Source of the DNA: DAOMFB01 sp963801475
GTDB taxonomy: Bacteria > Acidobacteriota > Thermoanaerobaculia > UBA5066
Assembly: GCA_963801475.1 (NCBI GenBank)
Contig: CAWDEX010000001.1
Span: forward strand, 496,001 to 560,000
DNA: 64,000 nucleotides
Direction of reading: 5' to 3'
Positions 31,749-39,809 of this stretch are shown here, one piece after another. The stretch's first letter is position 1. The number at the start of each line of letters is the position of its first letter. Made by a program: the position numbers and the translations under genes. A model generated the notes under the pieces. It saw nothing but the letters and a program-made list of their open reading frames with translations. It did no database searches and was not told the origin of the DNA.

Positions 31749-31831
31749 GGTAGAGACTCCTTCGAATCGATCATAGAGGCAGACCACGCCTCGGACTTGT
31801 CAGCTGAAAGCCTCCGCACGGCCCCCGCCCC

Positions 31832-32641
31832 TCACCTCGGGAGCATGAACTGCACCTGCAGCCGGAGCTGCCAGCTTGCCGCATTGTCCGGCCTCACGAC
31901 GTTGTAGTACCCCCCGACCTGCCCGTTCACCGGAAGCCGGCCGAGGTGGAAGATGTGGCCGACTCCGGCCCCGAGAGGGACCGTCCACTGCTGGCCGCTC
32001 GCCGCCTTCCAGTTGACCGTGTTGACGGGCGCCGAGTTGAGGTAAGTCCCCCCCGGAAGGTTGTAGTTCACGAAGTACTGGATCATGCCGTCGTTGTACG
32101 CCGGCGAACCGCGGTCGCCGAGCGACCAGACGTTGTTTACGAGGACGCCGTAGACCCACGGATTCCCTTTCTCCAGCCTCAGGATGACGAAGGTCGGCCC
32201 GAGGCCCCAGTTCTTGTTCCCGAGCTCGGCGTTCGAGTGCGTCGGCGCCTGGATGATCGTCCCCCCGCCCCAGATGACTCCCTTGGGGACGGCCGGAGAG
32301 AGCATCGTCGAGAGCTGCATGTCCCCGACGCCATACAAGCTGCTCCCGGTTGGGGACATCGCCGGCAGCCAGAGAACCGGGAGAATAGTCCGGGTGATGA
32401 TGTTCCAGTCGGGGCCCGCGTGGAACGGAATGACGGGCTGGATGTTGAGGATGTCCTGCATCCCCTTCTCGGGCCCGTAGCCGAAGTTCATGTCGTTCTG
32501 GAACGGGAAGCTCATGATGTTTCCGATGGGGTTCTGCGCCAGTTTCGCCAGTTCCTCCTTGGTCATCTCCGCGCGCGCCGGCGCTGCGACGGCAAGAGCG
32601 AGAATCGCGGCGAAGACGCCGGCGGCGCATCTCGGTCGCAT
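31832..32641 (-). CDS. Outer-membrane beta-barrel (transporter-like, neuromedin-U-type annotation)
   Basis: A 269-residue protein with a signal peptide (MRPRCAAGVFAAILALAV..., cleavage near ARA-E). The mature part alternates short amphipathic beta-strands with aromatic girdles, has conserved FPFQNDMNFGYGP and VIPFHAGPDWNIITRTILP blocks, and ends in a strand with a terminal Leu-Pro-Arg. Homologues of this type are often labelled neuromedin U or outer-membrane transporter; no ligand is known. GGAGG lies 6 bases before the ATG. It is related in style, though not closely in sequence, to the barrel at 38-39 kb in the same cluster. Confidence 0.75.
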   Translation of the reverse strand: MRPRCAAGVFAAILALAVAAPARAEMTKEELAKLAQNPIGNIMSFPFQNDMNFGYGPEKGMQDILNIQPVIPFHAGPDWNIITRTILPVLWLPAMSPTGSSLYGVGDMQLSTMLSPAVPKGVIWGGGTIIQAPTHSNAELGNKNWGLGPTFVILRLEKGNPWVYGVLVNNVWSLGDRGSPAYNDGMIQYFVNYNLPGGTYLNSAPVNTVNWKAASGQQWTVPLGAGVGHIFHLGRLPVNGQVGGYYNVVRPDNAASWQLRLQVQFMLPR

Positions 32642-32673
32642 GAAGTCCTCCGTTCTCGAGGGACGCCGGATCG

Positions 32674-33282
32674 TCACCGCACCCCGGATCCGCGGCGACC
32701 GGCCCCCGCGCCGTGGAAGCCGGCGCCGACACCGCCTCCCACCCCGACCTTGTCGATGAACAGCGCCGTCTCGCCGCCGCTTCCCGGCAGCTTCCCCTCG
32801 ACGATCTTGTAGCTGTAGACGAGGTCATCCCCGTCGACGACCGGCTGGCTGATCTTGACGACGGCGATCGAGTTCTCGGGCTGCCCCGGCTCGTAGACCG
32901 AGATCACGGCATTGGGCGGATCGGCGCCGAGGTTGTCCTTGCCCGCTTCCGCCGTCCATTCCTTGAGGTAGGCGGGCATCTTGATGTGCCCGGCCATACG
33001 GTACGGCCGGTCGGAAAACCAGAGCGTCTGCTGGTTGACTTTCACGAGCCGGAGGGTGCTCTTGGCGGGGTCCGCCTTCATATCCTGCGCGACCTGGACG
33101 AACATGAACGTCGGCGCTTCCGGAGCCTTGGCCGCGGCCGTCGACGGAGCGGCCGCGGGGGAAGGCGCCTTCTCCGTGGCCGCCGGCTTCCCGCACGCCG
33201 CCATGACCAGCGCGGCGACTGCGAGAGCGAGCGCGGAGCGGGCGCCGTTGTTCGTCCGGTGGGATGGACGGGATTCTGTCAT
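32674..33282 (-). CDS. Hypothetical lipoprotein with Ala/Pro-rich linker and Gly-rich C-terminus
   Basis: A 202-residue protein. A basic N-terminus leads into a hydrophobic stretch with lipobox MAAC (Cys about 30), then an Ala/Pro/Lys-rich linker (about 31-60). A compact domain (about 58-180) has FMFVQVAQDMKADPAKSTLRL and VKISQPVVDGDDLVYSY. The C-terminus GVGGGVGAGFHGAGAGRRG is low-complexity. I do not recognise the domain. The gene ends 32 bases before the next outer-membrane barrel gene. Probably a periplasm-facing lipoprotein of the same envelope system. Confidence 0.7.
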   Translation of the reverse strand: MTESRPSHRTNNGARSALALAVAALVMAACGKPAATEKAPSPAAAPSTAAAKAPEAPTFMFVQVAQDMKADPAKSTLRLVKVNQQTLWFSDRPYRMAGHIKMPAYLKEWTAEAGKDNLGADPPNAVISVYEPGQPENSIAVVKISQPVVDGDDLVYSYKIVEGKLPGSGGETALFIDKVGVGGGVGAGFHGAGAGRRGSGVR

Positions 33283-33398
33283 CGACTGTTCCTCTCTGTT
33301 CGGTGGAGAGCGGCGGGGCCCGAAGACCCCGCCGCAGACGTTTCATTGAAAATCGTGGTGCCGCCCGGTGAAAGCCACCGCGGCGGCGGCTTCGACCC

Positions 33399-33854
33399 TC
33401 ACTTCATCATTTCGTTGAGGACTTTCTGCTTCGCCGCGTCGTAGTCGGTCTTCGTGATGAGTCCCTGCTTGTAGAGCGATTCGAGGTCCTGGAGTTTCTG
33501 CTGCGGCGTCTTTTCCGCAGCCGCCGGCGGTGCGGCGGCCTTAGTGGCGGCCGCCGCCGCCTGCTGGGCGGATGCCGCAGCCGCCTGAGCGGCCGCCGCG
33601 GACTGCGCCGCGGCCTGCTGCTGCTGAGCCGCGGCTTGCTGCTGCTGCGCGGCGGCAGCTTGCTGCTGGGACGCGGCGGCGTCCTTCTGCGCCTGTGCGC
33701 TCGCTCCGGCCGCCTCGCCAGCGGAAGCCGCGACGACGGCCGTCCTCCGCCGTACGCCGAGAACGGCCGAACCGGGAGGTGCATACATCAGCAGGACGAG
33801 GACGCCCAGCAGGACCCTCATCGACAGAGACCGGAATACCGTGCTGTTGATCAT
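33399..33854 (-). CDS. SHOCT-domain protein with Ala/Gln-rich repeat region
   Basis: A 151-residue protein: an N-terminal hydrophobic signal or anchor (about 10-28), a region of about 75 residues almost entirely Ala and Gln (QQQAAAAQ-type repeats), and a C-terminal SHOCT domain (KLQDLESLYKQGLITKTDYDAAKQKVLNEMMK pattern, about 118-150). SHOCT is a short helical oligomerisation domain usually found at protein termini. The Ala/Gln part should form long helices or a coiled coil. GGAGG lies 6 bases before ATG 33854; an upstream in-frame ATG (33881) has no signal. No enzyme activity is expected. Confidence 0.82.
   Translation of the reverse strand: MINSTVFRSLSMRVLLGVLVLLMYAPPGSAVLGVRRRTAVVAASAGEAAGASAQAQKDAAASQQQAAAAQQQQAAAQQQQAAAQSAAAAQAAAASAQQAAAAATKAAAPPAAAEKTPQQKLQDLESLYKQGLITKTDYDAAKQKVLNEMMK
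33596..33680. repeat. Ala/Gln-coding triplet-rich low-complexity tract
   Basis: Imperfect repeats of GCTGCTG/GCGGC triplets inside the SHOCT gene encode runs of Gln and Ala. Such tracts can change length by slippage in units of three bases. Confidence 0.6.
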
Positions 33855-33877
33855 GTTCATCCTCCTTGCCTGCCGCT

Positions 33878-34480
33878 TCATGGCTTTCGCCGCGTGTATT
33901 GAAGTTCCATGACCTTCACCATCTTGCCACTCCTATTCGCCTGCCATATTTCGGTGACGTGGTCGCCGTTGGCCGCGACGTTGAGCCTCATCTCGACCTT
34001 GACCGGCTTTCCCGTCGAGTCGTCTGAAACCGTCGCGGTTAGCTTGGCGAGCTTTCCATCCGGCGAGAGCGCTCCGGAGAACCACTCCATTCCCGTGCTG
34101 TTCGAGTCCATGTAGGTCGCCACGTACTTCTTCGCGGCGTTGTCGTATCCCGCGTAGCCGATCCCGCTCCAGGGCTCTCCGTTGATGTGTCCCGCCAGCA
34201 TCTGCTGCACGTAGCGCCCGCCGAGCACCCACGTTGCGACCGACGTCGCCGTGGATTCGTAGGGAGGCTTGGTCGGGTCGACCCAGGTCCGGATCTTCAC
34301 GTCGAAAGTACCGACGAGGAACTCGAGCTTCTTCTGTCCCTCGCCCGGGTTCATGGCGTTCTCCAGGGCCTTTACAGCCGCGGCGCCGCCCGCGTTCTTC
34401 GTCGCCTGCTGCGCCTCGGCGCCGGCGGCGACGCCGAGGGCGATGGCGATCACCCCAGCGATTCGAAAGCAACCTTTCAT
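33878..34480 (-). CDS. DUF1579 family exported protein
   Basis: A 200-residue protein with a signal peptide (MKGCFRIAGVIAIALGVAAGAEAQQ). The mature domain fits DUF1579: LEFLVGTFDVKIRTWVDP near its start (the L-x-G-x-W/F-type pattern), GGRYVQQMLAGHINGEPWSGIGYAGYDNAAKKYVATYMDS in the middle, and a closing strand. DUF1579 has a lipocalin-like barrel and no proven function. In this gene cluster it probably sits in the periplasm. The SHOCT gene follows with about 23 bases between them. Confidence 0.85.
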   Translation of the reverse strand: MKGCFRIAGVIAIALGVAAGAEAQQATKNAGGAAAVKALENAMNPGEGQKKLEFLVGTFDVKIRTWVDPTKPPYESTATSVATWVLGGRYVQQMLAGHINGEPWSGIGYAGYDNAAKKYVATYMDSNSTGMEWFSGALSPDGKLAKLTATVSDDSTGKPVKVEMRLNVAANGDHVTEIWQANRSGKMVKVMELQYTRRKP

Positions 34481-34540
34481 CTTGACCTCCTCCTTGTTGC
34501 CGGCTCCGCTGGTCGGCGGGCCGCGTGATTCGATTCGTGG

Positions 34541-35329
34541 CTAAGGCTTGACGTTGCTGTAAGGACCCCCCGCGCGGTCGTAGGTGTTGCCGAAGTCGTC
34601 CTGCGTGATGTGAGCGACACCGTCCTTGTCCGGGGTGAGGATCAGGTCCTGCTCGAGCACCACGGACCGGAACTTCCAGCCCGCAGGGGGTTTCAAGCGG
34701 CTGCCAAGGGTGCTGATCTCATCGAATTTCTGATCCGGAAATGTGATGAGACTGAAGGACTTCATGACCCAGGAGTTGCCATCGGCGTCGTCCAGGACGG
34801 ATATCCGCGTGCCCTTGTTGAAGCCGAATTTCGTGTGGCGTGTGACTGTAATGTTCTTGTAGTCGGCCGCACCGGGTTCCGTGCTGATGCCCCTCAGGTC
34901 CAGCCAGTTCACCCAGCGCGCCTTCATTCCGCCGAAGTCCAGTTCCTTGCCCATCTCGACCTCGATCCAGTCCAGCGTCCAGATGCGGGGGCCGTTCTTG
35001 AAGACGGCGAGCATGTGGTAGTTCTTCGCCATCGCTTTGACGTCGATCTTGTCGAGGAGCGCCGCAGGACAGGAGTCGCCGGTGGTGTCGCTGCCATTCA
35101 GGCCCCAGGTGTTGTAGACGTTCGCCTCGAGGTTCTTGGTGATCGCGTTGCCGCCGATGAGGAACATCTCGGTGTAGCGGTGCCCGTACGTCTCCTTGAA
35201 CGTGTTCGGTTTCGCCTCGGCGCCGTCGTTCGGCAGGGTCACGACCAGCTTTGAATACAAGACGACGGCAGCGACGACGAGGACGGCGACGATGCCTACC
35301 GCCCACTTGGCTTTGTTACCGAGGGCCAT
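34541..35329 (-). CDS. Membrane-anchored periplasmic protein of unknown family
   Basis: A 262-residue protein with a single N-terminal membrane anchor (about 9-28, WAVGIVAVLVVAAVVLYSKL) and a soluble domain of about 230 residues facing the periplasm. Features include YGHRYTEMFLIGG, GDSCPAALLDK with a single Cys, and long Trp/Asp-rich strands (IWTLDWIEVEMGKELDFGG). I do not recognise the family. AGGAGG lies about 5 bases before the ATG; a longer frame to 35392 has no support. It is placed between the DUF1254 pair and DUF1579, suggesting a shared envelope role. Confidence 0.7.
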   Translation of the reverse strand: MALGNKAKWAVGIVAVLVVAAVVLYSKLVVTLPNDGAEAKPNTFKETYGHRYTEMFLIGGNAITKNLEANVYNTWGLNGSDTTGDSCPAALLDKIDVKAMAKNYHMLAVFKNGPRIWTLDWIEVEMGKELDFGGMKARWVNWLDLRGISTEPGAADYKNITVTRHTKFGFNKGTRISVLDDADGNSWVMKSFSLITFPDQKFDEISTLGSRLKPPAGWKFRSVVLEQDLILTPDKDGVAHITQDDFGNTYDRAGGPYSNVKP

Positions 35330-35404
35330 GGTTGCCTCCTGTTCTACGGTACGTTGCATCGTTGAGAACTTGGAGCTTCTCCCGCCAGTCAAACCGGCTG
35401 CCGC

Positions 35405-36826
35405 TCACTGCGCTCTCCTCACCGGCGGAAGCCTGTAGGTTCCGTCGAGGACAATCTCCCCGGGCCAGTAGATGCGGACGGTCAGGTTGAACGGCCCGGT
35501 GGCGGGGGCGGGAAGCCAGTTCGCCTCTTTGTCAGCTCCCGGCGAGGCCGCCTGGATGTACATGTCGAGCGAGCCATCGGCGTTGTACTTGAGCGGCATC
35601 CACGCGGCGAGGTTGAAGCGGTTGATCGCGTTCGGGACGTAGTAGCCCTGCGGGTCGTACATCGAGACGGACCAGGTGGCGTTTGTCGGCGGTGTCTGGC
35701 CTTTCTCGAAGTGGAGGATGTAGCGGCTGGCGGCGTCGAGCGGCTTGTTTTCGCTGTCGAGGAACGCCGTCGGGTAGACCACGTCGTCGGGGCGGATGCC
35801 GCCGAGTCCGATCAGGGCGATGCCGGCCCGGGTCTCGTAATCAGTGCCGTAGTTCGCGAAGTCCTTCGGTATCACGATCCAGCCGTTCTCGGTCTTCAGC
35901 TTCTTCACCCCGTCCTGGAGCTTCTGAAACGCGCCCATGGCCCGCTGCAAACCCTTGGCCGTTTTCGGATCCACCTTGCCGAGGTCGAACTCCTTCCCTG
36001 GCTCGATTCCGATTTCCTTCATCTTCTTGACCATCGGGGCGTCGGCGGGGGCCGGGGAGTTGTCCTTCATCAGCCGAGCGATCCGGCCGAAAAAGGCGCC
36101 AGCGTCCATCTTCTCCACCTGTGCGGCAGGCGGGGTCTTCGAATCGATGCCCGTTGCAACCGGCACCTCCGCGGGCGGCTGGTAGGGGCGGCCCCAGTCG
36201 GAGAGCGGCGTCAGCTTGTACTGCCTCTGGAGCGCGTTGACGGCGCCGTAGTCGGCGGGACCGTTCGCCTGCATCTGGCCGTTCACCCAGACCCACCGGG
36301 TCGGGGAGCGGAAGACCTGCTTGACGTCGGCCGGGGGCGTGCCGTTCCAGCCGGGCCCGGCGATGAGGAAGTTGGCGGCCGCTGTGCCGGTGTTCCGCTT
36401 TCCGAGCGACGTGAAGACGTTGCTCCACAAGTCGAAGAGGGCGATGACGTAGTAGCGCCCGTTCGTGTCGGGCACCGAGAGGACGAGCGGCTCCTTTCCG
36501 AGGTCGGCCCAGGAGCACGCGAAGAGCGTGTCGAGGCCGGTCCGGACGACGGCTCGAAAAGTCGCGTCGGGGTACTTCGTCATGACCGAGAACTGGTTGA
36601 CGGGAGCGGTGAACTCGCCGGCAACCGGCACCGCCGTCGCCGCGTCCTTCGTCAGGTCCATCATGACCAGCGGGAAGCCGTAGAGATACGTCTCGAGACC
36701 GTACAGCCACGCCCGCGCTTCCCGGCCGGGCCCGCACGCCGCGGCGAAGGCGAGAGAAGCCGCGAGGGTGGTGGATAGCAACGTCCGTGGGGCGCGCCGT
36801 CCGTGGCTCGCGAAGCCGGTCCTCAT
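35405..36826 (-). CDS. DUF1254/DUF1214 domain lipoprotein (copy 2)
   Basis: A 473-residue exported protein. The N-terminus ends in a lipobox-like AAAC (Cys about 32). DUF1254 follows (YGFPLVMMDLTK, then FRAVVRTGLDTLFACSWADL with VLSVPDTNGRYYVIALFDLWSNVF), and DUF1214 occupies the C-terminal third (PPTNATWSVSMYDPQGYYVPN, then YWPGEIVLDGTYRLPPVRR). It is homologous end to end with the gene just upstream. Its ATG overlaps that gene's TGA (36823-36826). DUF1254/DUF1214 proteins are exported and abundant in environmental bacteria; their activity is not established. Confidence 0.87.
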   Translation of the reverse strand: MRTGFASHGRRAPRTLLSTTLAASLAFAAACGPGREARAWLYGLETYLYGFPLVMMDLTKDAATAVPVAGEFTAPVNQFSVMTKYPDATFRAVVRTGLDTLFACSWADLGKEPLVLSVPDTNGRYYVIALFDLWSNVFTSLGKRNTGTAAANFLIAGPGWNGTPPADVKQVFRSPTRWVWVNGQMQANGPADYGAVNALQRQYKLTPLSDWGRPYQPPAEVPVATGIDSKTPPAAQVEKMDAGAFFGRIARLMKDNSPAPADAPMVKKMKEIGIEPGKEFDLGKVDPKTAKGLQRAMGAFQKLQDGVKKLKTENGWIVIPKDFANYGTDYETRAGIALIGLGGIRPDDVVYPTAFLDSENKPLDAASRYILHFEKGQTPPTNATWSVSMYDPQGYYVPNAINRFNLAAWMPLKYNADGSLDMYIQAASPGADKEANWLPAPATGPFNLTVRIYWPGEIVLDGTYRLPPVRRAQ

Positions 36827-38244
36827 GGCACGCGCCTCACGGGCGGCGGCATCCAGGAGCCGTCGAGGATCGAAGGGGCGGCCTTCCGTGGCGTGTAGAT
36901 CCGCATCACGAGCTGGAACTTGCCTTTCGACGCGGGAAGCCAGTTAGGGTCCCGGTTCCCGCCCGGCGGATCGGCCTGCAGGTACAAGTCCACCGAGCCG
37001 TCAGGGGCGACAGCGAGGCGGTCGCGCTTGGCGAGGTCGTACCGGTCGATCTTGTTCGGGACGAAGAAGAAGTCCTCGTCGTACATCGCGATCGACCAGA
37101 AGGCCGCGGCCGGCGGCAGCTGCCCCTTCTCGAAATGGATGACGTATTTGTACTTGGCTCCGTCATAGGCATCGCCACTCGCGTCCTTCTGCGAGAGCGG
37201 GTAGACGGCGTCCTCCGGCCGGTTCCAGCCGGGACCGAGGAGGTTGGCCATTCCCCGCGTCAGATAGTCCGTGCCGAAGTTGCCGACGCCCTTGATGAAG
37301 TAGAGCCAGCCGTTCGTCGTCTTCTGCCGCTTCAGGTGGACGCCCATCTCGACGAGCGCCAGCTTCGGAACGGTCTTCATCAGCTCCCGGTCGATGGCGT
37401 TGAGCTTTCCCGGGTCGAAATCCTGCCCCGGGACGAGGCCGATCCGGGCCATCTGAGCCACCACCGGCGCATCCGCGGTCGTTGGCGGGTTGGTCTTCAT
37501 CAGCTGCGCGAGGAGCTTGAAGTAGTCGAAGGCGTCGAGGCCGTTCACGAGCTTCCGCACAGAGGTCTTCATGTCGAAGGCGCGGTCGACCGCCGCCGCC
37601 GGCGGCGTGTACGGCTTGCCCCAAGCGCTGAGCGGGACGACCGAGAACCTGTCCTGCAGCGCGTGGACGGCCTTGTAGTCCTCGGGCGTGCCGGCGCTGT
37701 AGACGCGGCCCAGGACCCAGACCATTCCGGTAGAGGACTTGACCTCGGTGACCCCCTGCGGAAGGGTGCCCGACCACCCCGGCCCGGTGACGGCGTACGT
37801 CTGGGCCTTGCCGCCGGTCGTGGGCGTCGAGGCCACAGCGATGACCTCCGACCACCCGTCGAGGAACGGCACGATGTAGTACCGGTCGCCCATCTCGGGG
37901 ATGCCGAGGACCCAGGGCTCCTTCGAGACGTCGAGCCAGACCTCGGTGTAGAGGGTGTCGGCATTGGGCGCGGCGCAGCAGTGGTTGTCCACCGCGGGGT
38001 AGCTCCGCATCTTGATCATCTGCCCCATCGGCGCATGTTCGGCGTCCGGGACGGCCACGTTCGTCTGCTGCCGCCGGACCATGTCGAACGTGACCAGCGG
38101 GTAGCCGTAGATGTACGCCTCGGTGGCGATGCGGACCGCCTCGACGGCTCCGAGGGACGGGGTTTCGTCCGCGAAGGTGGCGGGCGCGGACGCGGCCAGG
38201 ACCCCGAGACAGAGGGCCGTGACCGTTGCCTTGATCGAACTCAT
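36823..38244 (-). CDS. DUF1254/DUF1214 domain exported protein (copy 1)
   Basis: A 473-residue protein with a signal peptide (MSSIKATVTALCLGVLAASAPATFA). DUF1254 is seen as YIYGYPLVTFDMVRR, then CCAAPNADTLYTEVWLDVSKEPWVLGIPEMGDRYYIVPFLDGW, the usual N-T-L-Y and D-R-Y-Y blocks. DUF1214 is at the C-terminus (AAFWSIAMYDEDFFFVPNKIDRYDL). Unlike copy 2 it has a normal signal peptide and an adjacent Cys-Cys pair. AGGAGG lies 6 bases before the ATG. It follows an outer-membrane barrel gene (40 bases) and overlaps copy 2 by four bases, so the two are coupled and may form a complex. Confidence 0.88.
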   Translation of the reverse strand: MSSIKATVTALCLGVLAASAPATFADETPSLGAVEAVRIATEAYIYGYPLVTFDMVRRQQTNVAVPDAEHAPMGQMIKMRSYPAVDNHCCAAPNADTLYTEVWLDVSKEPWVLGIPEMGDRYYIVPFLDGWSEVIAVASTPTTGGKAQTYAVTGPGWSGTLPQGVTEVKSSTGMVWVLGRVYSAGTPEDYKAVHALQDRFSVVPLSAWGKPYTPPAAAVDRAFDMKTSVRKLVNGLDAFDYFKLLAQLMKTNPPTTADAPVVAQMARIGLVPGQDFDPGKLNAIDRELMKTVPKLALVEMGVHLKRQKTTNGWLYFIKGVGNFGTDYLTRGMANLLGPGWNRPEDAVYPLSQKDASGDAYDGAKYKYVIHFEKGQLPPAAAFWSIAMYDEDFFFVPNKIDRYDLAKRDRLAVAPDGSVDLYLQADPPGGNRDPNWLPASKGKFQLVMRIYTPRKAAPSILDGSWMPPPVRRVP

Positions 38245-38284
38245 AGTCAATCCTCCTGTCGATCCGGCCTCGGCACAATCCGCC

Positions 38285-39211
38285 CTAGAGCTTTACGGGC
38301 ATGACGAACTGGACGTAGAGGGTCTGCCCCTGCGTCGAGTGGACGCCTCCGAACTGCCAGTAGTACCGGACCGACAGCGCGCCCTCGAGAGTCGTGAACT
38401 CCGGTCCGATTCCGTGGATCTGCGTCCGGGTGCCCTCGACGAACGAGGGCACGGCCCGGCCCAACGTTGCGGTCACCTGCCACTGCGAGTAGCCGGCGAT
38501 CCCGGCCCATCCCTTGAAGAGGCCCGGGCCCGAACCGTAGTTCCGCCCGAGGCCCCACATCAGCGTGAACGGGTTTCCCTGGGTCCACTCGACGCCGTCC
38601 TTTTGCGAGTTGATGTCGTAAAAGACCGAGGTCGCGAGATGCCAGTCCTTGGCCTTGTCGAAGTAGACCGTGGACAGAAGAGACAGCTCGTTGCACCACA
38701 TCCCGAGACCCGTGTTCGTGGTGCCGCCGGCCGTGTAACGGCCCGACGGCGCATAGAAGCCGTACTGGAAGACGAGGTCGGCCTGGTTGAGATGCCAGCC
38801 GATCGAGACGGGCGCGAAGAAGATCTGCGAGAGGCCCCAGCTCGTTTCGCTGTTCGTGTAGGTGTGCGGAATGTCCATGGCCGTGTTGGCGAAGGGGACG
38901 GCCAGAAGCACGCCGTAGTTCCCGCCGAGGATCTTGAAGTCCGTGACCCACGACACGAGGGCGCCGACGATGTACTGGTCGACGTGTCCCGCCGAGGGAA
39001 GGGTGTTCCCCTTCTGCGTCAGGAACTCGTCGTTCCAGTTGATGCCGCTAAAGAGGCCTGCATAAAGGCCGGGGGGCGGCTGCGTTCCGGCCTTCAGGCC
39101 GTATTCCCCTTTGATGATCAGCTGCTGGGCCGTCGCTTCACTTGGAGCCAGTCCGAGCGCCAGTCCGAGAGACAGCACAGGCAGGAAATGTACGAAAGAT
39201 CGTTTGTCCAT
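38285..39211 (-). CDS. Outer-membrane channel, SphA/phenol-degradation MetA-like (PF13557-type)
   Basis: A 308-residue outer-membrane beta-barrel. The signal peptide is about 1-28 (cleavage near ATAQQ). The mature part has many alternating amphipathic strands with FSGINWNDEF, GWHLNQADLVFQYGFYAPSGRY (very typical of the 'phenol MetA degradation' transporter family) and a final strand. Family members are thought to let hydrophobic substrates through the outer membrane. The ATG lies one base after the TGA of the lone receiver gene, strongly suggesting translational coupling to that regulator. DUF1254 copy 1 follows 40 bases downstream. Confidence 0.85.
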   Translation of the reverse strand: MDKRSFVHFLPVLSLGLALGLAPSEATAQQLIIKGEYGLKAGTQPPPGLYAGLFSGINWNDEFLTQKGNTLPSAGHVDQYIVGALVSWVTDFKILGGNYGVLLAVPFANTAMDIPHTYTNSETSWGLSQIFFAPVSIGWHLNQADLVFQYGFYAPSGRYTAGGTTNTGLGMWCNELSLLSTVYFDKAKDWHLATSVFYDINSQKDGVEWTQGNPFTLMWGLGRNYGSGPGLFKGWAGIAGYSQWQVTATLGRAVPSFVEGTRTQIHGIGPEFTTLEGALSVRYYWQFGGVHSTQGQTLYVQFVMPVKL

Positions 39212-39212
39212 G

Positions 39213-39665
39213 TCATACCTCACGTTGTGTCATCAACTCGTCCCTGCGTCCGCCCCCGCGGACGAGCTCCACGGTCGGCAGCAGGTCTGTGGCGATGGCG
39301 TGCTTGAAAACGAGAGCGTCGGCGCCCGCTTCCATCACCGCCCGGCGCACGTTCTCCTCGTCGTAGATGCTGAGGACGATCACTTTCGTCTCCGGACAAC
39401 GCTGCCGGAGCGTCTGCAGCCAGGCAAGGCTCCGGTCACGGACTAGAGAGAGATCCACGACCGCCACCTGGGGACGAAGCCGGGCCGCTCCTTCGAGGAG
39501 CGACGTCTCGTCGGCGACTATGACCACCATTTCGAACGCCGTCTCGAGGAGGCCGCGCACCCCCTCAGCGAGGCCGAGGTGGCGGCCTGCCAGCAAAACA
39601 CAGCCCAGAGCCTTCTCGGGAACCGACACGACTCCCTCTTCGGGCCCGGACTCGTCGTCATGCAT
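39213..39665 (-). CDS. Stand-alone degenerate response-regulator receiver
   Basis: A 150-residue protein that is little more than a CheY-like receiver. The phospho-acceptor Asp is D71 in VAVVDLS and the conserved Lys is K121 in ALVFKHA, but the acidic pair after strand 1 is missing: LLAGRH stands where LLADDH is expected, so Mg2+ binding and phosphorylation are doubtful. No output domain follows. The start is uncertain; ATG 39665 is used, while the frame is open to ATG 39740. It lies about 145 bases after the NarL-type regulator gene and one base before the channel gene. Confidence 0.75.
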   Translation of the reverse strand: MHDDESGPEEGVVSVPEKALGCVLLAGRHLGLAEGVRGLLETAFEMVVIVADETSLLEGAARLRPQVAVVDLSLVRDRSLAWLQTLRQRCPETKVIVLSIYDEENVRRAVMEAGADALVFKHAIATDLLPTVELVRGGGRRDELMTQREV

Positions 39666-39809
39666 GTTTGCATTCGCCTCGGTCGGAACGTAGTCCCGAA
39701 CCGAAGGAACGTACACAGGTAGAACTACCGGTTCATGCACAGAAAGACTACGAGCGCCGCGTTCCGTGGAGGCGGAGTGCCCCTGGTCCGGCAGCGGCGG
39801 ACCGAAGGG

